Assembly: GCA_958295785.1 (NCBI GenBank)
Contig: OY282377.1
Span: 4,342,896 to 4,406,895 of the forward strand
DNA length: 64,000 nt
DNA from: an uncultured Latescibacterota bacterium
Lineage (GTDB): Bacteria > Latescibacterota > UBA2968
Direction of reading: 5' to 3'
Every line of letters begins with the position of its first letter. The first letter of the stretch is position 1. Of this stretch, positions 35,985-43,901 are shown one piece after another. Position numbers and translations under genes: made by a program. The notes below the pieces were generated by a model. It saw only the letters and a list, made by a program, of their open reading frames with translations. It was not told the origin of the DNA and did not search any database.

Positions 35985-37076
35985 ATGAAGCGGTTTACAA
36001 CTGCGACAGCAGTTCAACTGAAATGGACGATGATTCCGATCATTTTGCTCGTGGTCGGGTTTGCAAGCGATGTGTTCGCCCAGCGACGCTTCGAGGCGGA
36101 AGTGGAATCCGGGATCAAGGCCCTGCCCTATAGCCGCGTGGGGCGGTCGGGCTGGCAATTTGCCAAATTGCCCACCTCGGCGCGCATGGCGAGTATGGCG
36201 GGGATTGCGACCGTGCTGGGGCGGGGCGATGCAAACGCCGCGCTGACCAACCCGGCGTCGATGTCCGATGTGTCCTCTTTGAGCATGTCGGGCAGCAGCA
36301 TGAACTGGATCGCCGATATCACCTATTATTCCGGCGCGGTGGTCAAGAGTTTTGACCAGTGGGGCGTGTTTGGCTTCAGCATCAATACGCTCGATTACGG
36401 GGATATGGTGCGTACGGAAAATCAGGAACAGTTCGGTCCCAGCGGCGAAACCCTGGGCCGCACCCAACCCGTGCTGGACGGACTGGGCACGTTTTCCGGA
36501 GGCGACCTCGCCGTGGGGCTGAACTACGCTCGGCGCATTACGGACCGCTTGCAGGTGGGCGGCACGGTGAAGTATTTTCAAGAGACCTTGGACAACGCCA
36601 AGACCGGGAACTGGGCGATTGATATTGGCACTTACTATTACACTGGGATCAGGAGTTTGCGAATTGCGATGCTGGGGCAGAATTTTGGCCCCGATACCGA
36701 GTTCACCAAGTACGACGAGCAGATCCAAATTCCGCCCTCGCAAGTGCGGATGCCCATGGTGTTCAAACTGGGCGCGGCGATGGATTTGATCGAAAAGGCA
36801 GAAGATCACCCGCATCTGCTCACGCTGGCAACCGAGTTCACGCATCCCAATGACGGGGATGAAAAAGTGCATGTGGCGGCCGAATACGGGTTTCGCAACA
36901 TGGCCTATATCCGCGGTGGCTACCGCTTCAATTACGACGAGGAGGGCCTCACCGCTGGCGGTGGCCTCCATCTGAAGCGCGACCGCTATGGGATCAGCGT
37001 GGATTACGCCTATATCGACTTTGGCCGCCTGAGTTCGGTGCATGTGGTGACGGTTGGATTTGAATTTGGCGAGTAG
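35985..37076 (+). CDS. PorV/PorQ-like outer-membrane protein
   Basis: 363 aa from the ATG at 35985, with GGAGG upstream. A signal peptide of about 32 residues ends VFAQ. The mature start (TSARMASMAGIATVLGRGDANAALTNPASM) is the PorV/UPF0164 hallmark, where the ARxxGMGGA-like and NPA motifs open a 14-strand FadL-like barrel. Beta strands continue to the end (SVHVVTVGFEFGE). PorV acts in type IX secretion as an outer-membrane shuttle for sorting-domain cargo, which fits the gene before it. Last gene of the trio. Confidence 0.85.
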   Translation: MKRFTTATAVQLKWTMIPIILLVVGFASDVFAQRRFEAEVESGIKALPYSRVGRSGWQFAKLPTSARMASMAGIATVLGRGDANAALTNPASMSDVSSLSMSGSSMNWIADITYYSGAVVKSFDQWGVFGFSINTLDYGDMVRTENQEQFGPSGETLGRTQPVLDGLGTFSGGDLAVGLNYARRITDRLQVGGTVKYFQETLDNAKTGNWAIDIGTYYYTGIRSLRIAMLGQNFGPDTEFTKYDEQIQIPPSQVRMPMVFKLGAAMDLIEKAEDHPHLLTLATEFTHPNDGDEKVHVAAEYGFRNMAYIRGGYRFNYDEEGLTAGGGLHLKRDRYGISVDYAYIDFGRLSSVHVVTVGFEFGE

Positions 37077-37102
37077 GTCGTCGCATCGCGCTTAAATCAC
37101 TG

Positions 37103-37144
37103 GGCGCCCGACGGTGTATTGCCCGTCCGGCGCCTATTTTTTTT
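37103..37144 (+). terminator. Rho-independent terminator after the outer-membrane trio
   Basis: The arms ggcgcccgacgg (37103-37114) and ccgtccggcgcc (37123-37134) pair almost perfectly with an 8-base loop, then A and eight T residues. It closes the receptor/sorting/PorV operon and rules out starts placed inside it for the next gene. Confidence 0.88.
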
Positions 37145-37181
37145 CATGGAAACGTGTGCAACGCGAAAGGAGAGTGTCGGG

Positions 37182-38558
37182 ATGACCAATGCCGAGTTGG
37201 ATGAATACGGGGGCTGGACGGGTATTCAGGGTGAAAAGACCGGTTTTTTTCATCTCGAAAAAATTGACGGGCGAAACTGGTTTGTCACCCCGCAAGGCAA
37301 TGTCTTTTTTCCGGTGGCACTCAGCCATCTCTTGTCCGAAGAAAGCGATGCGGCCTGCGAGAATATCTACAAGGGCGACCGGGAAGCATGGGTACGGGGC
37401 TCGCTCGCCAATGCCCGTGCGATGGGCTTTAATTGCGCCCTGGGCGGCGCCACGAGCCCGGAACGCAACTTGAATGGGTTCGTCGATATTGCAGAGGCAG
37501 AAGCCATATTTCGGGAGGAGCATTTCCCCTTTGCGGTCGGTGTGATTTTGCTGAAGCATCCCCGGGAATTTGTCGAAGGGGAAACGCTCCCGGATATTTT
37601 TGATCCGGCGTTTGAACAGGTGATCGAATCCAAAGCCGAAGCGGTTTGTCCGGCCGTTGCAGATGACCCGCTCGTGATGGGGTATTATTACGGTTTCGGT
37701 GCATTTAACCAGTCAGAACATTGGGTGAATCACCATCTGTCCCTGCCGCCAGACAGCCCTGGACGCAATGCCATCATCGACTTGCTCGCGCAACGGTATG
37801 ACGACGATGTTCGGCAATTCAACCGGATATACGGCACATCTTTGGGGCGGATTGCCGATTTGAAACAGGCAGCCGTGCTGACCTACGACAAAGCCTTCGA
37901 GAATCGCAATTATCGGGCAACGCGCAAAACGCTGAATCCGCGGCAACTAGACGATTTTGAAGCCATCCTTTCCCACATGTGTGTCACGCTCTACAAAATT
38001 GCCCATACGGCCATTCGGCGGTGGGATAGCGCGCATCTCATCTTCGGTTCTTTTATCAAAGAATGGGCTTTGACGGGGGATTCGTGGAAAGCAACGGCAC
38101 CGTATATCGATATGATCGCACCGCAACATTTTAACCGCGAGATTTCAGTCAATGGGTTGGCCGATGTCGCGGACTTGCCCATCCTCATGTCGGATGACTA
38201 TTTCGGGTTCCACTATCCCGGGGAAAAAGGCAACCGTCACGCGGGCGTGACATCTCACGACGCACGCGGTGAAATATACCGCGCGAGCCTGATGAGGCAT
38301 TACAAAGACCCGCAGGTTCTGGGCGTCACGTATTGCGCCTGTATGTACGATCAGGCTGGCGATTCACTAAAAAGAAATCTCCAGAATGGATATTATGACA
38401 TGCAGGGGAATCCACGCGAAAATCTGATCGCGGCAGTGACGGACATCAATCGGGCCATCTATACATACACCCCACATCCCGGTACAGCCGAGGAGCTTTG
38501 GGCATTGAAGCAGACACTTTTTGGTACCTGGGACAAATACCAGCGCGGGGGCTGGTAG
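37182..38558 (+). CDS. Glycoside hydrolase-like TIM-barrel protein, agarase-like
   Basis: 458 aa from the ATG at 37182, with AAAGGAG upstream. The opening TGFFHLEKIDGRNWFVTPQG followed by VFFPVAL matches GH50/agarase-type proteins that begin with a substrate-recognition strand, and the DDPLVMGYYYGFG loop is where such enzymes usually read GYFxDNE. Here the acidic pair is absent, replaced by FGAFNQSE, and the later nucleophile region reads MSDDYFGF. It may be an inactive or altered glycosidase. No signal peptide is seen. It sits upstream of a PhyH gene, 33 bases apart. Confidence 0.6.
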   Translation: MTNAELDEYGGWTGIQGEKTGFFHLEKIDGRNWFVTPQGNVFFPVALSHLLSEESDAACENIYKGDREAWVRGSLANARAMGFNCALGGATSPERNLNGFVDIAEAEAIFREEHFPFAVGVILLKHPREFVEGETLPDIFDPAFEQVIESKAEAVCPAVADDPLVMGYYYGFGAFNQSEHWVNHHLSLPPDSPGRNAIIDLLAQRYDDDVRQFNRIYGTSLGRIADLKQAAVLTYDKAFENRNYRATRKTLNPRQLDDFEAILSHMCVTLYKIAHTAIRRWDSAHLIFGSFIKEWALTGDSWKATAPYIDMIAPQHFNREISVNGLADVADLPILMSDDYFGFHYPGEKGNRHAGVTSHDARGEIYRASLMRHYKDPQVLGVTYCACMYDQAGDSLKRNLQNGYYDMQGNPRENLIAAVTDINRAIYTYTPHPGTAEELWALKQTLFGTWDKYQRGGW

Positions 38559-38591
38559 GTCGCTCTAAACTGACGACTGAAAGGAGTCACT

Positions 38592-39329
38592 ATGACCGTT
38601 GAAAAACTTCCACTGACAGAGGATCGAGTTGCCCAATACCACCGCGATGGCTTTTTGCTGGCCTCTAATCTGATTCCCGAAGCGATTGCGCGAACCGGCG
38701 AAGCCGCCATGTGGACCGTGATGGGAATGGATGCGGATGATCCGGGAACATGGGGCCATTTCTCGGATGAAGCACTTGCTACGGCGGTTCAGGCGGGGTT
38801 TAAACCCCAGTCGAAATTGTTCCAATTTTTTGGCAATCGACATCCGGATTTGTTGGCCTGTTACACGCCCGCGATGATGGCTGCCATGGCGCAACTGACC
38901 GGCAAAGCGCGGGATTTCTTTCCTCCCCCAACCGAAACGCTGATCCAAAATGTCTTTCCGTCAGAAGGCGAATGGGCATGGCGCGGGGCGCATTTTGACG
39001 GCGCGGTGAAAGCCAAACAGCACGAGACATTTCCCGGCCCGTTTGTGATCAATTCGATCATTTATCTCAATGATATCGAACAACGCGGCGGGGGAACGGT
39101 CGCATGGCCGGGAGCCCACAAGCCCGTGCGCGCATTGGCGGAATCCGATCCCGAGAAATACAAATACATGTGGCGATTGGCACAAGACCTGCCCACCGTG
39201 CAGATCGGCGATCCCGTGGAACTACAACCCAAGTGTGGCGACATTCTGTTTTTCGCGCATTTCTCCGTCCACGCCGCCAGTAAAAACATACGCGACACGC
39301 CCCGCTTGGCCTTGCGAAGCCGGTGGTAA
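38592..39329 (+). CDS. Phytanoyl-CoA dioxygenase family protein
   Basis: 245 aa with AAAGGAG upstream. Iron ligands are H134-F-D136 (GAHFDGAVK) and the histidine in FSVHAASKN near the end, followed by R residues (PRLALRSRW) that close the protein. The N-terminal DGFLLASNLIPE is typical. It probably shares a transcript with the glycosidase-like gene before it. Substrate unknown. Confidence 0.87.
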   Translation: MTVEKLPLTEDRVAQYHRDGFLLASNLIPEAIARTGEAAMWTVMGMDADDPGTWGHFSDEALATAVQAGFKPQSKLFQFFGNRHPDLLACYTPAMMAAMAQLTGKARDFFPPPTETLIQNVFPSEGEWAWRGAHFDGAVKAKQHETFPGPFVINSIIYLNDIEQRGGGTVAWPGAHKPVRALAESDPEKYKYMWRLAQDLPTVQIGDPVELQPKCGDILFFAHFSVHAASKNIRDTPRLALRSRW

Positions 39330-39331
39330 AG

Positions 39332-39515
39332 GCGATCACGGATTAAACGGATGACGCGGATTGCGCGGATGAAAGGCAACATCGTCTCAATCGCGGATTA
39401 AACGGATGAACGCGGATTGGGGGCGCGGTAGGGCGGAGGATGCAACAGGTGGGAAGGACTTAGCAAGGCGGAGGCTGTGGGGTTAATCCGCGCAATCCTT
39501 GAATCCGTGCTTCAG
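39332..39515. repeat. GCGGATTAAACGG repeat region, related to 21315-21650
   Basis: Two copies of a gcggattaaacggatga(a)cgcggatt-type string are followed by a unit ending gtggggttaatccgcgcaatcc that matches the tandem units at 21426-21640. Bases 39516-39674 hold a partial gtagggacgtgg string and nothing else recognised. Confidence 0.75.
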
Positions 39516-39674
39516 ACAAATGTAGGGACGTGGTTAAAGCGTTCTAGGGCAGGCTTTGTATGCTTAAAGCAGGGGCCGGAATCCAGGCAGGTGCTGAAGC
39601 GGTGTTATTCATCATCGCAGGAAGTCATCGCTGAACGCATTACAGGCGCGAGCCACATCTCAACGCACAAACCG

Positions 39675-41429
39675 ATGCCCCAACTTCTCAAAAGGCTTTC
39701 GAGAAAGCCGCAAAACTCCCGCTTTCTCTTTTTAATAAGTATCATAATTTTATGGTGCGAAAATGATGGGTTCGCACAAACTGGGGTATTTGTGCCGGAA
39801 ATGGTAAATGTAGATGCGGTATTCTCCAATTTTATGAATGATTGGAACATACCTGGCGGATCTATAGCTATTGTCAAAGACGGACGTTTGGTTTACGCCA
39901 GAGGTTTTGGATATGCAAATAAAGAATCTCAAGAGTTGGTGCAACCCCATCATCTTTTTCGAATTGCAAGTATATCTAAACCCATCACTTCAATTGCGAT
40001 TATGAAACTCATTGACCAAGGTCAACTTAATATAGATGCCAAAGTTTTTGGGATGGATGGCATACTCAATAACTCAGACTATAGCACGATACTTGACTCA
40101 AGAGTGAAAAATATTACTGTGCGACATTTATTGCAGCATACTTCAGGGTGGGATTTTATTGACGGACGCGGCGATCCCATGTTTTATAATTCTTATATTG
40201 CTTGGCAGATGGGGGAGGAGCCACCGGTTGGTCCAGTTACCATTATTAAATTTATGCTTACGACCCAAACGCTAGACAATGAACCGGGCACGCAGTATTT
40301 TTATTCTAATTTTGGATTTTGTATCCTAGGTAGAGTTATTGAGCAAGTCTCAGGACAAAACTATGAGAATTATGTAAAAACCGAATTATTGAATCCCTTG
40401 GGTATCTCTGAAATGCAAGTGGGTCGGAATCTTTACGAAAATAAGGCACCAAACGAAGTTAAATATTATGATTTCCCGGGATCCTCTTTGGCTTATTCGA
40501 TTTACGGAACAGGCGAACGTGTTCCATGGCCTTATGGTGGATTCCACCTTGAAGGAATGGATGCCCACGGTGGATGGATAGCTTCTGCAATTGACTTGGT
40601 AAGATTACTTGTTGCCGTAGATGGGTTTGATACGAAGCCAGACATTCTCAGTCAATCATCAATACAATTAATGACGACTTCTTCAAATGCAAATAGTTAT
40701 TATGGCCTGGGATGGGGGGTTAATCGCTGGAACAACTGGTGGCATGATGGCAGTCTACCGGGAACGTCTTCAATACTTGTAAGAACAGCTAACGGATTAG
40801 GATGGGCAGTGCTGTTTAACACACGTCCATCGAATCGGCGTGACTTTACTCCTCCAATGGACAAAGTGGTTTGGGAAGCTATTCGAGGGATAGATAAGTG
40901 GCCTACTCATGATTTGTTTGAGCAAGTAATATCAGACGCCCGCATGCCAGAGACGCTAGTGAAAATTTCAGGGGATAAACAGGAAGGCATGCCAAGCACA
41001 GAGTTGGCGATGCCTTTGGTCGTTGAAGTGCGGGATCAAAATGGGGAGGCGATTACAGGGATTTCGGTCACATTTGCAATCGCGACAGGCGGTGGGGTGC
41101 TCAGTGTCGAGACCACGACGACCGATTCGAGCGGTCAGGCGTCGAGTGTACTGACGCTTGGAAACGATTTGGGGACGAACAGCGTTGCGGTCACGGTCAT
41201 AGGGATTGAGCAACCTGTCACCTTTGTGGTAGAAGCCGTGGCTACGCCCGATTTTGATGGTGATGGGCGGGTTGGCTTTCCCGACTTTTTGCTGTTTGGC
41301 GTACAGTACGGATTGACGCGGAACGACGAGGGGTATGATGCACGGTTTGATCTGGATGGCGATGGTGCGATTGGGTTTAGCGATTTACTGATCTTCGCCA
41401 ATCATTTTGGGAAGCCAGTGTCATCATGA
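39675..41429 (+). CDS. Chimeric secreted serine hydrolase (class C beta-lactamase fold) with Ig-like and dockerin-like C-terminus
   Basis: 584 aa from the ATG at 39675; the frame runs upstream into repeat DNA. A signal segment (FLFLISIIILW) ends near residue 35. Residues 45-410 are a beta-lactamase/penicillin-binding-protein-like domain with S99-I-S-K102, a YSN motif (FYSNFGF) and WWHDGSLPG. Residues 430-520 look like an invasin-type Ig domain (LVVEVRDQNGEAITG). Residues 525-575 contain two Ca-binding dockerin-like loops (DFDGDGRVGFPDF, DLDGDGAIGFSDL). The hydrolase portion is strongly AT-rich and ends near 40960, where codon use returns to the local GC-rich style. This suggests fusion of a transferred domain to a native tail. 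Confidence 0.85.
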   Translation: MPQLLKRLSRKPQNSRFLFLISIIILWCENDGFAQTGVFVPEMVNVDAVFSNFMNDWNIPGGSIAIVKDGRLVYARGFGYANKESQELVQPHHLFRIASISKPITSIAIMKLIDQGQLNIDAKVFGMDGILNNSDYSTILDSRVKNITVRHLLQHTSGWDFIDGRGDPMFYNSYIAWQMGEEPPVGPVTIIKFMLTTQTLDNEPGTQYFYSNFGFCILGRVIEQVSGQNYENYVKTELLNPLGISEMQVGRNLYENKAPNEVKYYDFPGSSLAYSIYGTGERVPWPYGGFHLEGMDAHGGWIASAIDLVRLLVAVDGFDTKPDILSQSSIQLMTTSSNANSYYGLGWGVNRWNNWWHDGSLPGTSSILVRTANGLGWAVLFNTRPSNRRDFTPPMDKVVWEAIRGIDKWPTHDLFEQVISDARMPETLVKISGDKQEGMPSTELAMPLVVEVRDQNGEAITGISVTFAIATGGGVLSVETTTTDSSGQASSVLTLGNDLGTNSVAVTVIGIEQPVTFVVEAVATPDFDGDGRVGFPDFLLFGVQYGLTRNDEGYDARFDLDGDGAIGFSDLLIFANHFGKPVSS

Positions 41430-41467
41430 TTCCGAGTTCGGGACATCAGATTCTGTATCCAGAATTT

Positions 41468-41764
41468 TCACGCGACATAAATTTCCTTCCCTTCTTCTAA
41501 AATGGTATAGTAGATCAACCCGATATTGTCTTTGTGTTTTTCGAGACTCTCAGGGGGCGTCACCAAAATATCAAAGGGCGCGCCAAGGCCGCGAATTTCT
41601 CGATAGAGATGCTGCGCGGTTTTTCGTCTATGAACACCTTCGGGCATAACGACGAGCACATCCACGTCGCTGTCCGGGTCCATCTCGCCGCGTGCCGCCG
41701 AACCAAAGAGGACGATTTTGAGCGGATTGACGAGTTGATCAATAACATGCGAGTCGGGTTTCAT
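41468..41764 (-). CDS. Orphan nucleotidyltransferase-fold protein (MNT type)
   Basis: 98 aa from the ATG at 41764; an upstream start at 41800 adds 12 residues. The core GSAARGEMDPDSDVDVLVV holds the GSxxRG and DxD motifs of minimal nucleotidyltransferases. Such proteins usually pair with a HEPN gene as a toxin-antitoxin unit in which the MNT AMPylates the HEPN toxin. No HEPN gene is next to it on either side, so it appears orphaned. It is convergent with the chimeric hydrolase. Confidence 0.8.
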   Translation of the reverse strand: MKPDSHVIDQLVNPLKIVLFGSAARGEMDPDSDVDVLVVMPEGVHRRKTAQHLYREIRGLGAPFDILVTPPESLEKHKDNIGLIYYTILEEGKEIYVA

Positions 41765-41881
41765 GGTCAATTTCCAAAACGTGTGAAAAGAATCTATCAT
41801 CGCCGAAACATAGCTTGCGATGTGTTAAAATCAATACAGCAGTCCCGACGCATGTGCTGAACCCGATTCAGCAACCGACCT

Positions 41882-43867
41882 ATGGCGCAATCTCGATACA
41901 TTCACAAAATGCCGAGTGCGGAAGACCCGATCAGGAAAACGGCTGTGCTGGCGATGGTGGGCACGCTGATGTTCACCTGCGTCATGTCCACGTACATCGA
42001 ACTGAGCACGCGGTCGGCCTTGCTGGCCATGTCGAATTTGCCGATGACCGTGCTCCTGCCGTTTGTGTTCTGGTTGCTGGGCAATGCGGTCTTGAAGCGG
42101 TTCTGCCCCCGGTTGTCCCTCTCGTCTTCAGAAATGCGCGTGTTGTTTTGTCTCTTGTGGATCGGCGGATTATTTGCCGGGTTCAACTGGGCAACGCAAT
42201 GGGCGGGCATGATGGCGGCGCCGCGGTATTTTGCGTCGCCCGAAAACCGATGGGAAGAATTGTATTTTGACGACCTTCCCGACTGGATGCTACCGCTCAA
42301 CAGCCCGGGCGTGGTGGATGGCTTTTACCAAGGGGTGTGGTCGGGCGTGCCGTGGGGCGCGTGGCTCGCCCCGCTTTTTTGGGCGGGATCCATCGCGCTG
42401 GCGATCACGGGCGTGGGATTGGGATTGACCGCGTTGTTTCAAAAACAATGGGCGCAGCACGAGCGGTTGGTCTATCCCCTCGCCGAAGTCTCGTTGAAAC
42501 TCACCGAGGGCTTTGACCGCAAACCCGGCTGGCCCCCGTTTGTGAAAAACAAGGTCTTCTGGGTGGGATTTTTGGTGGCCGCGATCCCTTTGCTGTGGAA
42601 CATTGGGGCGTACTTCATCCCGGATTTTCCGCGCATTGCAATTTTCGATCCGATGTTCGGCCCCAGGGGTCGGCGCGGGGTGCAGTTGTCGCGTTATCTG
42701 CCGCCCTTTGCGTTTTCGTATCGCATTTTGCCCACGCTCTCCGGCTTCACGTTTTTGTGCGAGTTGAACATATTGTTCAGCATCTGGTCCGTGTTTTTCA
42801 CCGGACTCGTCGCGCAATACGGCATGAACCGCATCGGATTTACCATTGGGTTGGAAGGACAGACCGCAGACGGGGGCGGCATCCTGAGCTTGTTCTCCAA
42901 TGGCGCGATGGCCGGGCTGGCCGCGTGGGGCGTGTGGACCGCGCGCGGGCACATCAAACGGGTTTGGGAACAGGTGAGAAAACCCGTCGCACACGAGGCA
43001 TCCGAAACCGCGATCCTATCGCCCCGCGGCACGGCGTTCGCGCTGGCGGGCGGTCTGCTCTACATGGCGTTCTGGCTGTATCAGTCGGGCAACAGCGCGA
43101 TAACGCTGGCCTTGTGGATGGCGGCGTTTTGGATCGGCCTTTTTGTGTCGATGAAATTGTTGGCCGCCATTGGCTTTGCCTATTTGTTTCCTTTTTGGGC
43201 CGGGGGAACGCCGATATTGGGCGATATGTTTGTGGGCACGCGCAATATGTCCACCGCCACGCTGGTCAGCACGCACATGGTGAATCACCGCTTGCTGGCC
43301 GGTTGGCGCGTGCCAACGGCTCTGCCCAATATCGACCGGGTGATGGCGCGGTCGCCAAAGACAAACGGCCTAATCTGGATCGGCGTGCTGCTCGGCGTGC
43401 TGATTGCCGGACTCTATACGATCTGGCTCTGTTACACATGGGGCGGCGCCAGCTTCCACTCGTGGGCCTTAGAGGGGTCCGCACGCGAGCGGTATAATAT
43501 CATTGCAGGGGAGGTTGCGAATACGGATCGCTCCGTTCCCGATACGGAAAAAATCAGCGTGTACGCACTCGGCGCGCTGGGCGCGTTGGTATTTGCCGTG
43601 CTCCAAGCGCGGATTCCCTGGTGGCCCATCCACCCGATAGGGCTGATGGTGATGTATAGCTGGCAGTTGCGAATTTACGTTTTTAATATTTTTTTGGTGT
43701 GGTTGGCCAAGTTGCTGGTTCTAAAATTCGGCGGCATCTTGCTCTACCGCCGGGTGCGCCCGTGTTGCTACGGCCTGATCGTGGGATTTGTCTTTGCCAT
43801 CGGCATTGCCTTCCTCGTAGATGTGATCTGGTTTCCCGACCAAGGGCACGGTGTTCACGGGTGGTGA
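41882..43867 (+). CDS. DUF6785 family polytopic membrane protein (OPT-like transporter)
   Basis: 661 aa with about 14 hydrophobic segments. Features matching the DUF6785/DUF6784 family are the first TM region (AVLAMVGTLMFTCVM), the WGAWLAPLFWAGSIAL loop, LFQKQWAQHERLVYPLAEVSLKL, and the C-terminal HPIGLMVM and VLKFGGILLYRR. The family resembles oligopeptide-type transporters in layout but its substrate is not established. A second family member follows at 43902, and sulfatase, PhyH and glycosidase genes follow in the same direction. Confidence 0.85.
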   Translation: MAQSRYIHKMPSAEDPIRKTAVLAMVGTLMFTCVMSTYIELSTRSALLAMSNLPMTVLLPFVFWLLGNAVLKRFCPRLSLSSSEMRVLFCLLWIGGLFAGFNWATQWAGMMAAPRYFASPENRWEELYFDDLPDWMLPLNSPGVVDGFYQGVWSGVPWGAWLAPLFWAGSIALAITGVGLGLTALFQKQWAQHERLVYPLAEVSLKLTEGFDRKPGWPPFVKNKVFWVGFLVAAIPLLWNIGAYFIPDFPRIAIFDPMFGPRGRRGVQLSRYLPPFAFSYRILPTLSGFTFLCELNILFSIWSVFFTGLVAQYGMNRIGFTIGLEGQTADGGGILSLFSNGAMAGLAAWGVWTARGHIKRVWEQVRKPVAHEASETAILSPRGTAFALAGGLLYMAFWLYQSGNSAITLALWMAAFWIGLFVSMKLLAAIGFAYLFPFWAGGTPILGDMFVGTRNMSTATLVSTHMVNHRLLAGWRVPTALPNIDRVMARSPKTNGLIWIGVLLGVLIAGLYTIWLCYTWGGASFHSWALEGSARERYNIIAGEVANTDRSVPDTEKISVYALGALGALVFAVLQARIPWWPIHPIGLMVMYSWQLRIYVFNIFLVWLAKLLVLKFGGILLYRRVRPCCYGLIVGFVFAIGIAFLVDVIWFPDQGHGVHGW

Positions 43868-43901
43868 GGCGAGACAACTGCGAATCGAAGGAGATTTCCC
43901 A

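Noticed and set aside
34902-37043. Minus-strand open frame of 713 codons
   Set aside because: It is antisense to the sorting-domain and PorV-like genes and shows no recognisable domain or start signal.
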